Of a DNA stretch of 64,000 nt, positions 56,464 through 64,000 are shown in pieces. The stretch's first letter is position 1; the number at the start of each line of letters is the position of its first letter. The notes beneath the pieces were generated by a model, which was not told the DNA's origin, ran no database searches, and saw only the letters and a program-made list of their open reading frames with translations. The stretch is from Chromatiaceae bacterium. Its GTDB lineage: Bacteria; Pseudomonadota; Gammaproteobacteria; Chromatiales; Chromatiaceae. The stretch lies in contig JACKMU010000008.1 in assembly GCA_024235215.1 (NCBI GenBank), positions 248,001 through 312,000 on the forward strand. The letters run 5' to 3'. The position numbers and the translations under genes were made by a program.

Positions 56464-56713
56464 TACACGGCGACCGACGTCGATCGGCATGGTGCTAAAG
56501 CTTTGAGTGTGACTGCCGACAACCTAATACTCCTTCAATGTAACAATTGCGGATGCAGCAAGCTTGTCGGCGTACAGCGCCTTGCTGGAAAACCACATCA
56601 GGATGCTGAACCCGTATTTATCACCTTGAAGGAATTACTAGGAGCCTACGGCGAGCGTCTCACAGCCACGTCGCGCAACCGTAGGCGTCTACCAGCGGCA
56701 GGAGGAACAGATC
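56464..56713. other. Leader region of the 428-aa gene
   Basis: This stretch holds no gene. An inverted repeat GCCTACGG/CCGTAGGC (56644-56651 and 56679-56686) lies just before the ribosome-binding site AGGAGGAAC and could fold the mRNA leader. Confidence 0.4.
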
Positions 56714-58000
56714 ATGGAAGTATCCGGGATCAGCACAACGGCCGTCTCCTGGGCGAGTCAATCGACGGCGCAGGCGACTGTGCAGATGACGAACGAAGAG
56801 AGCGCTGCACCAACCCGGCGCAACGAGGGCAAGCACGAGCACGGCCATCACCACGGTCTTGGCGGTCGTCGCGGCCGTGCACTCGGCGTGTTCCACCAGG
56901 AACTGCGTACCGCTTTGCGTGCGCTGTTCGAGCGCCCGTCCCGCGAGCCGAGCGCTTACTTCGCGCACCAGGACGAACCGAGCGTGGACGCGGTCGCGAA
57001 CGAGGCGCTCGCAACCGCCAAACGTGCGACCGCCGAGGCGCCGGCCCATGCCACTAAAATGCTCGAGAACTTTCGCGGCGCGGTGCATCTGGCGGCTTCC
57101 CACACCCGGACCATGGTCACGGCCGAGGATAGCACCGCCGATGTCGATGCGGCCGTCGCTCAGGTCGACGCGGGTCTCGATACACTGGTGGCGCAAGCGG
57201 CGAATAACCGCGAATCAAGCGCCAGCGTGCTGGCCGTCGATACCCGCACCAAGCAGCGTTCGAGCATCAGCATCCAGACCCAGGAGGGCGATTTAGTCAC
57301 CATCGATCTGCGCCGTATCGACACCCTGTCAGCGACCACCGTCGCACTCAACGATGGTGACACATCAGCCGCAGCGACCAGCCTCGAACTCTCCAGCCGC
57401 TCGCGTCTGCAGCTGCACATAGAGGGCGATCTGAACGACGCCGAACTCGGCGCAATCCGCAACGTGCTCGCACAGGCGGAAGATATTGCGAGCTGGTATT
57501 TCGGCACCGATAGTGCCGCTGAGGGTGCCTTCGAAACTGCTGCCAACTTCGATTTCGACAGCGACCAGCTGGCGCGGGTTGACATGCGTATGCGCATGCA
57601 GCAGCGTGTCTCCCTGACCTATCTCGAGGTCCGCAACACGATGTCCGCGTCGTCCGAAGCCGAAGCATTGCCACCGGCCAATTTAGCGTCGAATGGCGCA
57701 TTGACCGCCTCACTCGAATCCGAAGCGAACAGCGAGTCACCCACCGCGATCGCACCGGCCGACTCGATCGTAAACAATGTCGATTTCATGTCGCAGTTCA
57801 GACACTCGGTACAGGAAGGCTTCGCCGGCAACGAAAATGGCCTCGCGGTACGCTTCCACTACTCAGAGTCGTTTAAGCTCGATCTGTTTCGCGCAGTCGT
57901 GCATGCGGTGACGCCGGAAGAAAGCAGCGTGACCACTACGGGCAACGCTGTGCAGTCCGAAGACACCGGGACCTCTGGCAGCACCGCCCTGGCGGCATGA
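56714..58000 (+). CDS. Orphan 428-aa protein between the two repeat units
   Basis: A 428-residue protein with no signal peptide and no domain I recognise. It starts with a Ser/Thr/Gln-rich segment, then a short histidine-rich patch (KHEHGHHHGLGG, about 40-51) and RALFERPS. A central region with TQEGDLVTIDLRRID and a closing FHYSESFKLDLFRAVVHAV resemble blocks seen in uncharacterised gammaproteobacterial proteins. AGGAGGAAC lies 7 bases before the ATG, so translation is likely. It is the only plus-strand gene in the island besides the transposase and is flanked on both sides by the repeat units. Confidence 0.65.
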   Translation: MEVSGISTTAVSWASQSTAQATVQMTNEESAAPTRRNEGKHEHGHHHGLGGRRGRALGVFHQELRTALRALFERPSREPSAYFAHQDEPSVDAVANEALATAKRATAEAPAHATKMLENFRGAVHLAASHTRTMVTAEDSTADVDAAVAQVDAGLDTLVAQAANNRESSASVLAVDTRTKQRSSISIQTQEGDLVTIDLRRIDTLSATTVALNDGDTSAAATSLELSSRSRLQLHIEGDLNDAELGAIRNVLAQAEDIASWYFGTDSAAEGAFETAANFDFDSDQLARVDMRMRMQQRVSLTYLEVRNTMSASSEAEALPPANLASNGALTASLESEANSESPTAIAPADSIVNNVDFMSQFRHSVQEGFAGNENGLAVRFHYSESFKLDLFRAVVHAVTPEESSVTTTGNAVQSEDTGTSGSTALAA

Positions 58001-58042
58001 GACCAGCAACCCCGTGGATTACGGTAACCTAGAGGAGGAGGT

Positions 58043-58299
58043 GGGAGTCAGTTCTCGGAGATCAGACTGGATTTTTACGTTGCGATGCCCTTATGAATCA
58101 AATTCACCGATGCGCTGTAACTCATAACTGATCGAGTAGATTCAAGAGAGACAGACAGCTCACGAAAATGATTGAAACCGTGGAAGTTTTCCGGGGATCG
58201 TCGCCAAGGTAAACAACCATTTACCGGCGCGGTGCAGTTCAAGACGCACCTGGCGACGGCGGGTCGGACCGTGCAGCAGCCGATGCAAGAACTGACCCC
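58043..58299. repeat. Non-coding repeat unit B with GGGAGTCAG/CTGACCCC ends
   Basis: A 257-bp partner of unit A, shorter by about 45 bp in the segment after GGGGATC and with one extra base in its left terminus. The 61-bp block identical to unit A is at 58229-58289. The right end lies 18 bp from the stop codon of the ABC permease gene. Confidence 0.7.
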
Positions 58300-58317
58300 A
58301 TTTAACACATGCCCCTC

Positions 58318-59442
58318 TTACAGATGAGTGAGGCTCACCGTCCGCCGGAAGCGAAACAGCGCGGCGATGAAAGCGATAGCGCCGATGGCACCGGTGGTCA
58401 GCAGCTGCGACCACAGCTGCGTAATACCGGCTCCGCGAAAGATTACACCCTGGCTGAAAGAGACGAAGTGGGTGGTGGGTGATGCCAGCACGATCTTCTG
58501 CAGTATTTCCGGCATTGCTTCCAGCGGGGTATTGGCACCGGATAACATGTACATCACCAGAAACACCGGTATGGACAACAGACCGAACTGAGGCATGGAA
58601 CGAGCCAGCGTCGCCAACAGGATCCCAATGGCGGTCAACGCAAAGAGGTAAACAGCCAGCCCCAGCATGAACAGCGGTACGGATCCCGCAATCGGAACCT
58701 CCAGAAAACCGTTGACCACCAGCAGCAGTGCGACGGTGGCCGCTGCCAGAATCACCAGGGCGTTGGACCATACCTTGGCCAGCATGATCTCCGCTGGGGT
58801 TAGCGGCATGACCAGCAGATGCTCGATGGTGCCGTGTTCACGCTCTCGGATCAACGCGGCACCGGTAAGCAGTATGCCGAGCAGAGTACACATGTTGGCG
58901 ATCTGCATCACCGCCAGGAACCAGGACGACTCGCTGTTGGGGTTGAAAGTCAGGTGCGTGACCAGGCTCACCGGCAGTGGCGACGCCCTGGGGTGGCCGG
59001 TAACAAAGATACGCGCCTCCTGATCGATCATCTGTTCGATATAGCGGGCACCGCTGCCGGCCTGAGCCATAGCGGTGGCATCCACATTCAACTGCACCTG
59101 CGGACGTCTTCCTGCGGTCAGGTCGGCCTGAAAATCGGGCGGGATGTCGAGAACGAATGTGTAGTGGCCGGCATCCATCCCGCTGTCGACTTCGGCCAGC
59201 GACACCAGCTGGGGCGGTTGGAAGAAGGGAGCATGCAGGCCATCGATGAGCCTGCGCGATAGGGTTGAACGGTCCTCGTCCACCACCGCAATGGAGGCGT
59301 TCTGCAACTCCAGGCGAACCCCTTTGGCCGGCGCGACGATAGCGATGGTAAAGGAGTAGGCGATCAGCAACATCAGTACCATGTCGTGACGCAGGCTGAC
59401 CAGCTCTTTCAAACCAAGATGGAAGATGTTGGTCAGACGCAT
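58318..59442 (-). CDS. yhhJ: ABC-2 type permease, YhhJ-like
   Basis: A 374-residue inner-membrane protein with one N-terminal helix, a large periplasmic domain and five or six C-terminal helices. LLGILLTGAALIREREHGTIEHLLVMPLTP is the ABC-2 signature (E-HGT-E-LL), with YMLSGANTPLEAMPE later. It is the third gene of a YhiI-RbbA-YhhJ type exporter. Its ATG is 1 base from the preceding stop, so translation is coupled. The substrate is unknown. Confidence 0.9.
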   Translation of the reverse strand: MRLTNIFHLGLKELVSLRHDMVLMLLIAYSFTIAIVAPAKGVRLELQNASIAVVDEDRSTLSRRLIDGLHAPFFQPPQLVSLAEVDSGMDAGHYTFVLDIPPDFQADLTAGRRPQVQLNVDATAMAQAGSGARYIEQMIDQEARIFVTGHPRASPLPVSLVTHLTFNPNSESSWFLAVMQIANMCTLLGILLTGAALIREREHGTIEHLLVMPLTPAEIMLAKVWSNALVILAAATVALLLVVNGFLEVPIAGSVPLFMLGLAVYLFALTAIGILLATLARSMPQFGLLSIPVFLVMYMLSGANTPLEAMPEILQKIVLASPTTHFVSFSQGVIFRGAGITQLWSQLLTTGAIGAIAFIAALFRFRRTVSLTHL

Positions 59443-59443
59443 C

Positions 59444-62197
59444 TCACCGTTCCCGTGTCCGCAACAATAACCTACCAAGGGCGAGGAAGACGATCCCGAA
59501 AGCGCCCAGCGCAAAATAGTCGGCGACCAGTTCCTGCAACTCCAGGGCCTTGGTAAAGCTACCGATGCTCACGTGGTGAAACCAGGCACTTGGAAATCCA
59601 TACCCCATCAGTCGCGCCGGACCGGTCAACGATGCCACCGGTGACAACATCCCGGAGAACAGAATGGTGGGGATGACGCTTGCGATAGCAGTGCCGAAGA
59701 CGGCGGCAATCTGACTGCGCATGAAGGTGGACATCAGCAGTCCGAGTCCGGTCGTTGCGAAGACGAACAGCAGGGCGCCAAAGGTCAGGCCGGCAAGGCT
59801 CCCCTTCAGCGGCACCTGAAACAGCACCAGCGTCGTGATCAGCAGCGTCAGGTAGCTGACCATTGCCAGGCCAATATAGGGAAGCTGCTTGCCCAGCAGA
59901 AATTCGAGGCCGGTAGTGGGAGTCGCGTAGAGGTTGGTGATGGAGCCGAGTTCCTTCTCTCGCACTACACCTACTGCGGTCATGGTGGCGGGTATCATGA
60001 TGAGCAGCAGCATCAGGATTCCGGGAACCATGGCATAGACGCTACGAAACTCCTGGTTGTAACGGAACCGGGTCTCGACCTCCACCGCGGGCTCCAGCGA
60101 CACCAAACCGTCACCCGTGTGACGGGAGATCTCCTGTAGATAGCGGCGATGGGTACCCTCGACATAGCCGCGAATGGTTTCGCCGCGAAATGGTATGGCC
60201 CCGTCGATCCAGACTCCCAGTTCCAGGTGTCGGCCACGCTTGAGATCGCGCCCGAATCCCGATGGAATCTCCAGCGCCACCGTCAATCGGCCTGATCGCA
60301 GCCGCTGCAACATGTCCGCGGCATCGATAATGGGCTGCTCGGCATGAAAATAGCGGGAAGCGGAGAACTGATCCAGGTAGGCCCGGCTTTCGGGGGTGCG
60401 GTCAAAGTCCAGGGCCGCAAAATGGATGCGCTCCACATCGAAGGAGATGCCGTAACCCATCGCGATCAACAACAGCAACGGCCCCACCAGCGCGAAAGTA
60501 AGGCGGATCGGATCACGGCGCAATTCCATTGCCTCGCGCCGGGCATAGGCCAGCAGTCGGCCCATGCTGAATCGCGAATCGGCCGTCCCTCTCTCCTCGG
60601 CAGCGCTCCCCGCGGCAGGCAATACCGAGGGCTCGACCGGAATCTCTTTGCGTACATCCGCGTCCGCCGACTCCAGGTGAGCGATGAATACCTGTTCCAG
60701 CGAGTCGACCTTTTTTTCCGCCATCAACTGTTCAGGCGTGCCTTCTGCCAGTACCCGGCCCGCATGCATCAGCGAGATGCGGTCGCAGCGTGCTGCTTCG
60801 TTCATGAAGTGGGTGGATACGAAGATCGTCACTTCCTGCTGTCGCGAGAGTTCCAGCAACAGCTCCCAAAAGCCGTCACGGGCAATCGGATCCACGCCTG
60901 AAGTCGGTTCATCCAGGATTAACACCTCGGGATCATGGATCACCGCCACGGCCAGCGACAGACGCTGGCGCATCCCCAGCGGCAGATCCTGGGCGCGGGA
61001 CTCCAAACTGTGCTCAAGCCCGAAACGTTCAACCAGCTGTGCCACGCGCTCGTCAATGCGCCTGGTGGGCAATTGGTAGAGCCGCCCATGCAGTTCCAGG
61101 TTCTGGCGCACACTGAGTTCGCTGTACAGCGAGAATCCCTGAGACATGAATCCGATCCGGTGGCGCAGAGAGACATCGGCAGCGTCGATGGGTTGTCCGA
61201 AAATGCGCGCCTCGCCGTCACTCAGCGGCAGCAGGCCGGTCAGCATTCGCATGGTGGTTGTCTTGCCGCATCCGTTCGAACCGAGAAACCCGAATATCTC
61301 ACCACGCTCAATGCGAAAGTTGACTTTATCCACCGCGACAAAGTCACCGAATCGGCGGGTCAAACCCTCGGCCTCGATAGCGATGGGACCACCCGGTCGG
61401 CGATCCCGCGGTGCCGCCTCCAGGTGACGACGGTCCCGGCGTCGGGATTCCGGCAGTAAGCCAACGAAGACCGCCTCCATGTCGCTTGCACCGGTTTTCG
61501 CCTGCATGTCCGGCACGCTTCCGGTGGCCAGCACTTGCCCGCCGTCCATGGCAACCAACCAGTCGAAGCGCTCTGCCTCTTCCATATAGGCCGTCGCAAC
61601 AAGCAGGCTCAGTCCCGGATGCCGACTGCGCAGCTGGCTGATCAGATCCCAAAACCGCCGCCGGGACAAAGGATCCACTCCTGTGGTGGGTTCATCCAGG
61701 ATCAACAGGTCAGGCTCGTGGATAAGCGCGCAGCAGAGTGCCAGCTTCTGTTTCATTCCACCGGAAAGCTGGTCCACGCGCCGGCGGGCGAACTCGGCAA
61801 GTCCCGTGGCATGAAGCAGCGTCGTAATACGCCCGGCACGGGTTGTCCGGTCCAGACCGAACAAACGGCCGAAGAAATCCAGGTTCTCCCCGACCGAGAG
61901 ACTGGAATAGAGATTGCGCCCCAAACCCTGGGGCATATAGGCGATACGGCTGACGACACCGGCGCGGCTAGTGGGTACTTCGATGTTGGACCCAAACACC
62001 TCAACCTCACCGGACTGGACAACGCGTACCCCGGCTATCAGACTTAGCAGGGTCGATTTACCTACCCCATCCGGTCCGATAAGACCGACCAGACAGCCCG
62101 CCGGCAGCGACAGATCGATACCGTCCAGTGCAACGACATCGCGGTAGACGTGCCTGACACCCGTCAGTCGGGCGAATTGGCTTGCGGTTCCGGCCAT
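59444..62197 (-). CDS. rbbA: RbbA-like fused ABC ATPase and permease
   Basis: A 917-residue protein with two ATP-binding domains and a membrane domain. The first ABC has Walker A GPDGVGKST (note Asp in the usual Asn place), QLSGGMKQKLALCCAL and LLILDEPTTGVDP. The second has GSNGCGKTT, DLPLGMRQRLSLAVAV and LILDEPTSGVDP. Membrane helices start near residue 560, with VREKELGSITNLYATP as the ABC-2 signature. The E. coli homologue was first reported as a ribosome-associated ATPase, but the operon context indicates an exporter. The start overlaps the HlyD gene by 34 bp. Confidence 0.92.
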   Translation of the reverse strand: MAGTASQFARLTGVRHVYRDVVALDGIDLSLPAGCLVGLIGPDGVGKSTLLSLIAGVRVVQSGEVEVFGSNIEVPTSRAGVVSRIAYMPQGLGRNLYSSLSVGENLDFFGRLFGLDRTTRAGRITTLLHATGLAEFARRRVDQLSGGMKQKLALCCALIHEPDLLILDEPTTGVDPLSRRRFWDLISQLRSRHPGLSLLVATAYMEEAERFDWLVAMDGGQVLATGSVPDMQAKTGASDMEAVFVGLLPESRRRDRRHLEAAPRDRRPGGPIAIEAEGLTRRFGDFVAVDKVNFRIERGEIFGFLGSNGCGKTTTMRMLTGLLPLSDGEARIFGQPIDAADVSLRHRIGFMSQGFSLYSELSVRQNLELHGRLYQLPTRRIDERVAQLVERFGLEHSLESRAQDLPLGMRQRLSLAVAVIHDPEVLILDEPTSGVDPIARDGFWELLLELSRQQEVTIFVSTHFMNEAARCDRISLMHAGRVLAEGTPEQLMAEKKVDSLEQVFIAHLESADADVRKEIPVEPSVLPAAGSAAEERGTADSRFSMGRLLAYARREAMELRRDPIRLTFALVGPLLLLIAMGYGISFDVERIHFAALDFDRTPESRAYLDQFSASRYFHAEQPIIDAADMLQRLRSGRLTVALEIPSGFGRDLKRGRHLELGVWIDGAIPFRGETIRGYVEGTHRRYLQEISRHTGDGLVSLEPAVEVETRFRYNQEFRSVYAMVPGILMLLLIMIPATMTAVGVVREKELGSITNLYATPTTGLEFLLGKQLPYIGLAMVSYLTLLITTLVLFQVPLKGSLAGLTFGALLFVFATTGLGLLMSTFMRSQIAAVFGTAIASVIPTILFSGMLSPVASLTGPARLMGYGFPSAWFHHVSIGSFTKALELQELVADYFALGAFGIVFLALGRLLLRTRER

Positions 62198-63234
62198 GGT
62201 GGTAACCTGACGTCGAGCCACTCGGGCCAGGCGGCCTTCGGGTCGAGTGTAATGTAGGCGGTACCGGGAAGGCCGGTCTTGACCAACGGCTCATAACGAT
62301 CCAGCAGAGCCGTGTCGATTTGTGCCTTGGCCCTGAACACCAGCCTTTCACGCTCGCTGCGGGTTTCCACCTGTTTTGGGGTGAACTGAGCCTGGGAGGC
62401 GACAAAGGAGATGCGTGCCGGAATCACGTATTCAGGCGCCGCATCGAATACGATTCGTACTGCATTGCCGATGCCCACTCTCCCGGCTACTGTTTCCGGC
62501 AGAAAAAACACCATGAAGACATCGCTCAGGTCCAGCAGCGTCAACACCTTACCGCCGGCAGCCAGCACTTCGCCCGGTTCGGCCAGACGATAAAGGACGC
62601 GTCCACGGCGTGGCGCCTTGAGCACGCTCTCCTCCATATCGGTGGCGATGCGGTCTATCTGTGCCTGCGCCGCTTCGATGGCGGCCTCCGTTTCCGCCAC
62701 CTTGATGCGACTGGCCCGCAGTGCAGCGAGCGCACTGCGGGCTCTGGTGCGGGACTGGTCGACCTGATCCTCCGCCGTATAATTGCGCTGCTTGAGCTCC
62801 AGCAGGCGTTGCAATTCGCGATCCGCATACTCCCTTTCGCTTTCATGTTGCGACACAATGGCCAGGGTATACTCCCGGTCCCTCTGTGCCCGTTTAAGCT
62901 CAGCCCGTGCCTGACGCAGTTGTGCCTCGAGACTGGCGGTGTCGAGTCTCGCGACCTCCACTCCCGCCTCGACCTTGTCACCCTCCTGCGGTGAAACCTC
63001 GGTCAGCCGGCCTGAGAACTTGACAGCCACATCGACCTCTGTCGCCTCCAGACGGCCATTGGACACAGCCACAAATTCCGGCACCCTGTCAGACAGCAGG
63101 TAGCGTTTCAACGGCTCGGGCAGGGCGAAATCGGCGCCGTGCTCCACTCCGAACCTGAGCATGATGGCCAGGCTGACGACCGCAACGGCAATCAAGCCGA
63201 TTATCCAGGTGCGTCTGTGCTGAAAGATGGGCAT
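62164..63234 (-). CDS. yhiI: HlyD-family periplasmic adaptor, YhiI-like
   Basis: A 356-residue membrane fusion protein: an N-terminal helix (TWIIGLIAVAVVSLAIML), a biotinyl-lipoyl-like half (GRLTEVSPQEGDKVEAGVEVARLD), a long alpha-helical hairpin (LEAQLRQARAELKRAQRDRE to about 200), the second lipoyl half (VLKAPRRGRVLYRLAEPGEVL) and a beta-barrel. It links the ABC permease to an outer-membrane channel, not present here. I chose the second Met (63234). First gene of the exporter operon. Confidence 0.92.
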   Translation of the reverse strand: MPIFQHRRTWIIGLIAVAVVSLAIMLRFGVEHGADFALPEPLKRYLLSDRVPEFVAVSNGRLEATEVDVAVKFSGRLTEVSPQEGDKVEAGVEVARLDTASLEAQLRQARAELKRAQRDREYTLAIVSQHESEREYADRELQRLLELKQRNYTAEDQVDQSRTRARSALAALRASRIKVAETEAAIEAAQAQIDRIATDMEESVLKAPRRGRVLYRLAEPGEVLAAGGKVLTLLDLSDVFMVFFLPETVAGRVGIGNAVRIVFDAAPEYVIPARISFVASQAQFTPKQVETRSERERLVFRAKAQIDTALLDRYEPLVKTGLPGTAYITLDPKAAWPEWLDVRLPPWPEPQANSPD

Positions 63235-63371
63235 GGAGATCAAGTCGTGGTTAAGCTTCCCGCTATGCTAACTCCGGAACCACTCCTTTGTCAGATCGGA
63301 TGTTCGAAACTCGCTCCGATTGCAGGCGGATAATGGCCACCGGTCGACAGGCAACCGCGTACCCGCGCTTC

Positions 63372-64000
63372 ACAACAATCTTTCCAAAGGCATGCGCCAA
63401 CTCAATGGCGTCTACCCACCAACATTCAACCGTGCACACGAACGGGTCGGGCACATTTTCCAGGCCCGTTATAAAGCCATTCTGGTAGAGAAAGAGAGTT
63501 ACCCGCTGGAATTCTCCCGATATATTGCGCTGAATCCCGTATGTGCCGGCATGGTACGGTCTGCGGCAGACTGGGCATGGAGCAGCTATCGGGCAACAGT
63601 AGGCCAGCGTAATGCCCGGACTGCTTGCATACCGAATGGATACTCGGCAGCTTTTGGAAAAAGAAAGTCTGTGGCCATGGAAAAGTTCAGGAGATTCGCT
63701 TCACAGGGCCAAGGGCAGCCTTCACCCTGGAAATTTGTGCGCAACCCGGTTTTATCTGGGTGGTGAGGATTTCGTCTAGAAGATGCAGTCGCTGATTGCC
63801 GAGGACAGGGGGATGAGTGAAGTACCGGCAACACATAGGCGGCCGATACCAAAAACACCGGACTATTATTACGCTGCATCAAATCAGGACCGGAATTCAG
63901 CAATTGCACTGGCCTACCGAAGTAGGGGTTATACCCTGAAGGCGACCGGAGATCACTTCGGACTGCATTATTCGACGGTAAGCGGAATAATCAAAGATCA
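63372..64000 (+). pseudogene. Decayed Y1-type transposase, runs off the window
   Basis: From NLSKGMRQLNGVYPPTFNRA onward this follows the intact transposase at 48379 closely, but the first 72 or so residues including the HUH motif are gone. A +1 frameshift lies near 63750 (GTTTTATCTGG against GTCTATCTGG), and an in-frame TAG at 63776 replaces a CAG codon. Similarity continues to the window edge through the C-terminal helix-turn-helix. It cannot encode an active enzyme. Confidence 0.9.

Overview
The window looks like the chromosome of a sulfur-oxidising gammaproteobacterium. The basis is a set of typical gammaproteobacterial housekeeping genes (polA, comM/yifB, yheS, pilU, ycgL, ubiK, a djlA-type co-chaperone) together with a qmoAB-hdrCB electron-transfer operon and a Tat-exported molybdoenzyme operon of the polysulfide/thiosulfate/tetrathionate reductase type. 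The species cannot be named from sequence reading alone. I saw no tRNA, rRNA or CRISPR array.

Layout. 0.4-9.7 kb: polA, a divergent haloacid dehalogenase, a membrane GGDEF-EAL protein, and a leftward trio of two diguanylate cyclases and a DUF4124 protein. 9.7-11.6 kb: glnK-amtB with a readable sigma-54 promoter and two NtrC-type sites. 11.7-13.6 kb: ubiK and comM. 14.0-19.6 kb: a five-gene molybdoenzyme operon (catalytic, FeS and NrfD subunits, a TorD chaperone, an unknown protein). 20.2-31.6 kb: a 42-residue membrane peptide, yheS, a DUF364 protein, pilU, glycogen phosphorylase, a SYLF protein, ycgL, djlA, a CbiM-like membrane protein and a Rieske protein. 31.8-40.1 kb: a coiled-coil/formylglycine-generating-enzyme fusion, a periplasmic binding protein, gamma-glutamyltransferase, an HU-like protein, a retropepsin-like protease and an MlaC-like protein. 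40.6-45.8 kb: qmoA-qmoB-hdrC-hdrB with a clear terminator. 45.8-47.6 kb: glucokinase and a secreted protein. 48.3-58.3 kb: an accessory island. 58.3-63.2 kb: a YhiI-RbbA-YhhJ type ABC exporter. 63.4 kb to the end: a decayed second transposase.

The island is the most unusual part. It begins with a REP-associated-type (Y1/HUH) transposase element inserted at the edge of a broken nhaR-like gene. It carries three large exported proteins (286, 1435 and 449 aa) and a 428-aa orphan. It is punctuated by short copies of the element termini GGGGTCAG and CTGACCCC, the last of which lies 18 bp from the ABC exporter. Two related non-coding units of about 300 and 257 bp, both bounded by these termini, flank the 428-aa gene. 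The 1435-aa protein appears to have an NHL beta-propeller inserted inside a cadherin-like domain.

How the genes may work together: QmoAB-HdrCB would exchange electrons between the cytoplasmic APS/sulfite part of sulfur metabolism and the quinone pool or soluble carriers. The molybdoenzyme would act on a sulfur or oxyanion substrate in the periplasm. Three c-di-GMP proteins, one with an oxygen/diiron-type sensor fold, and pilU suggest surface-motility control. glgP and glk fit use of a glycogen store.
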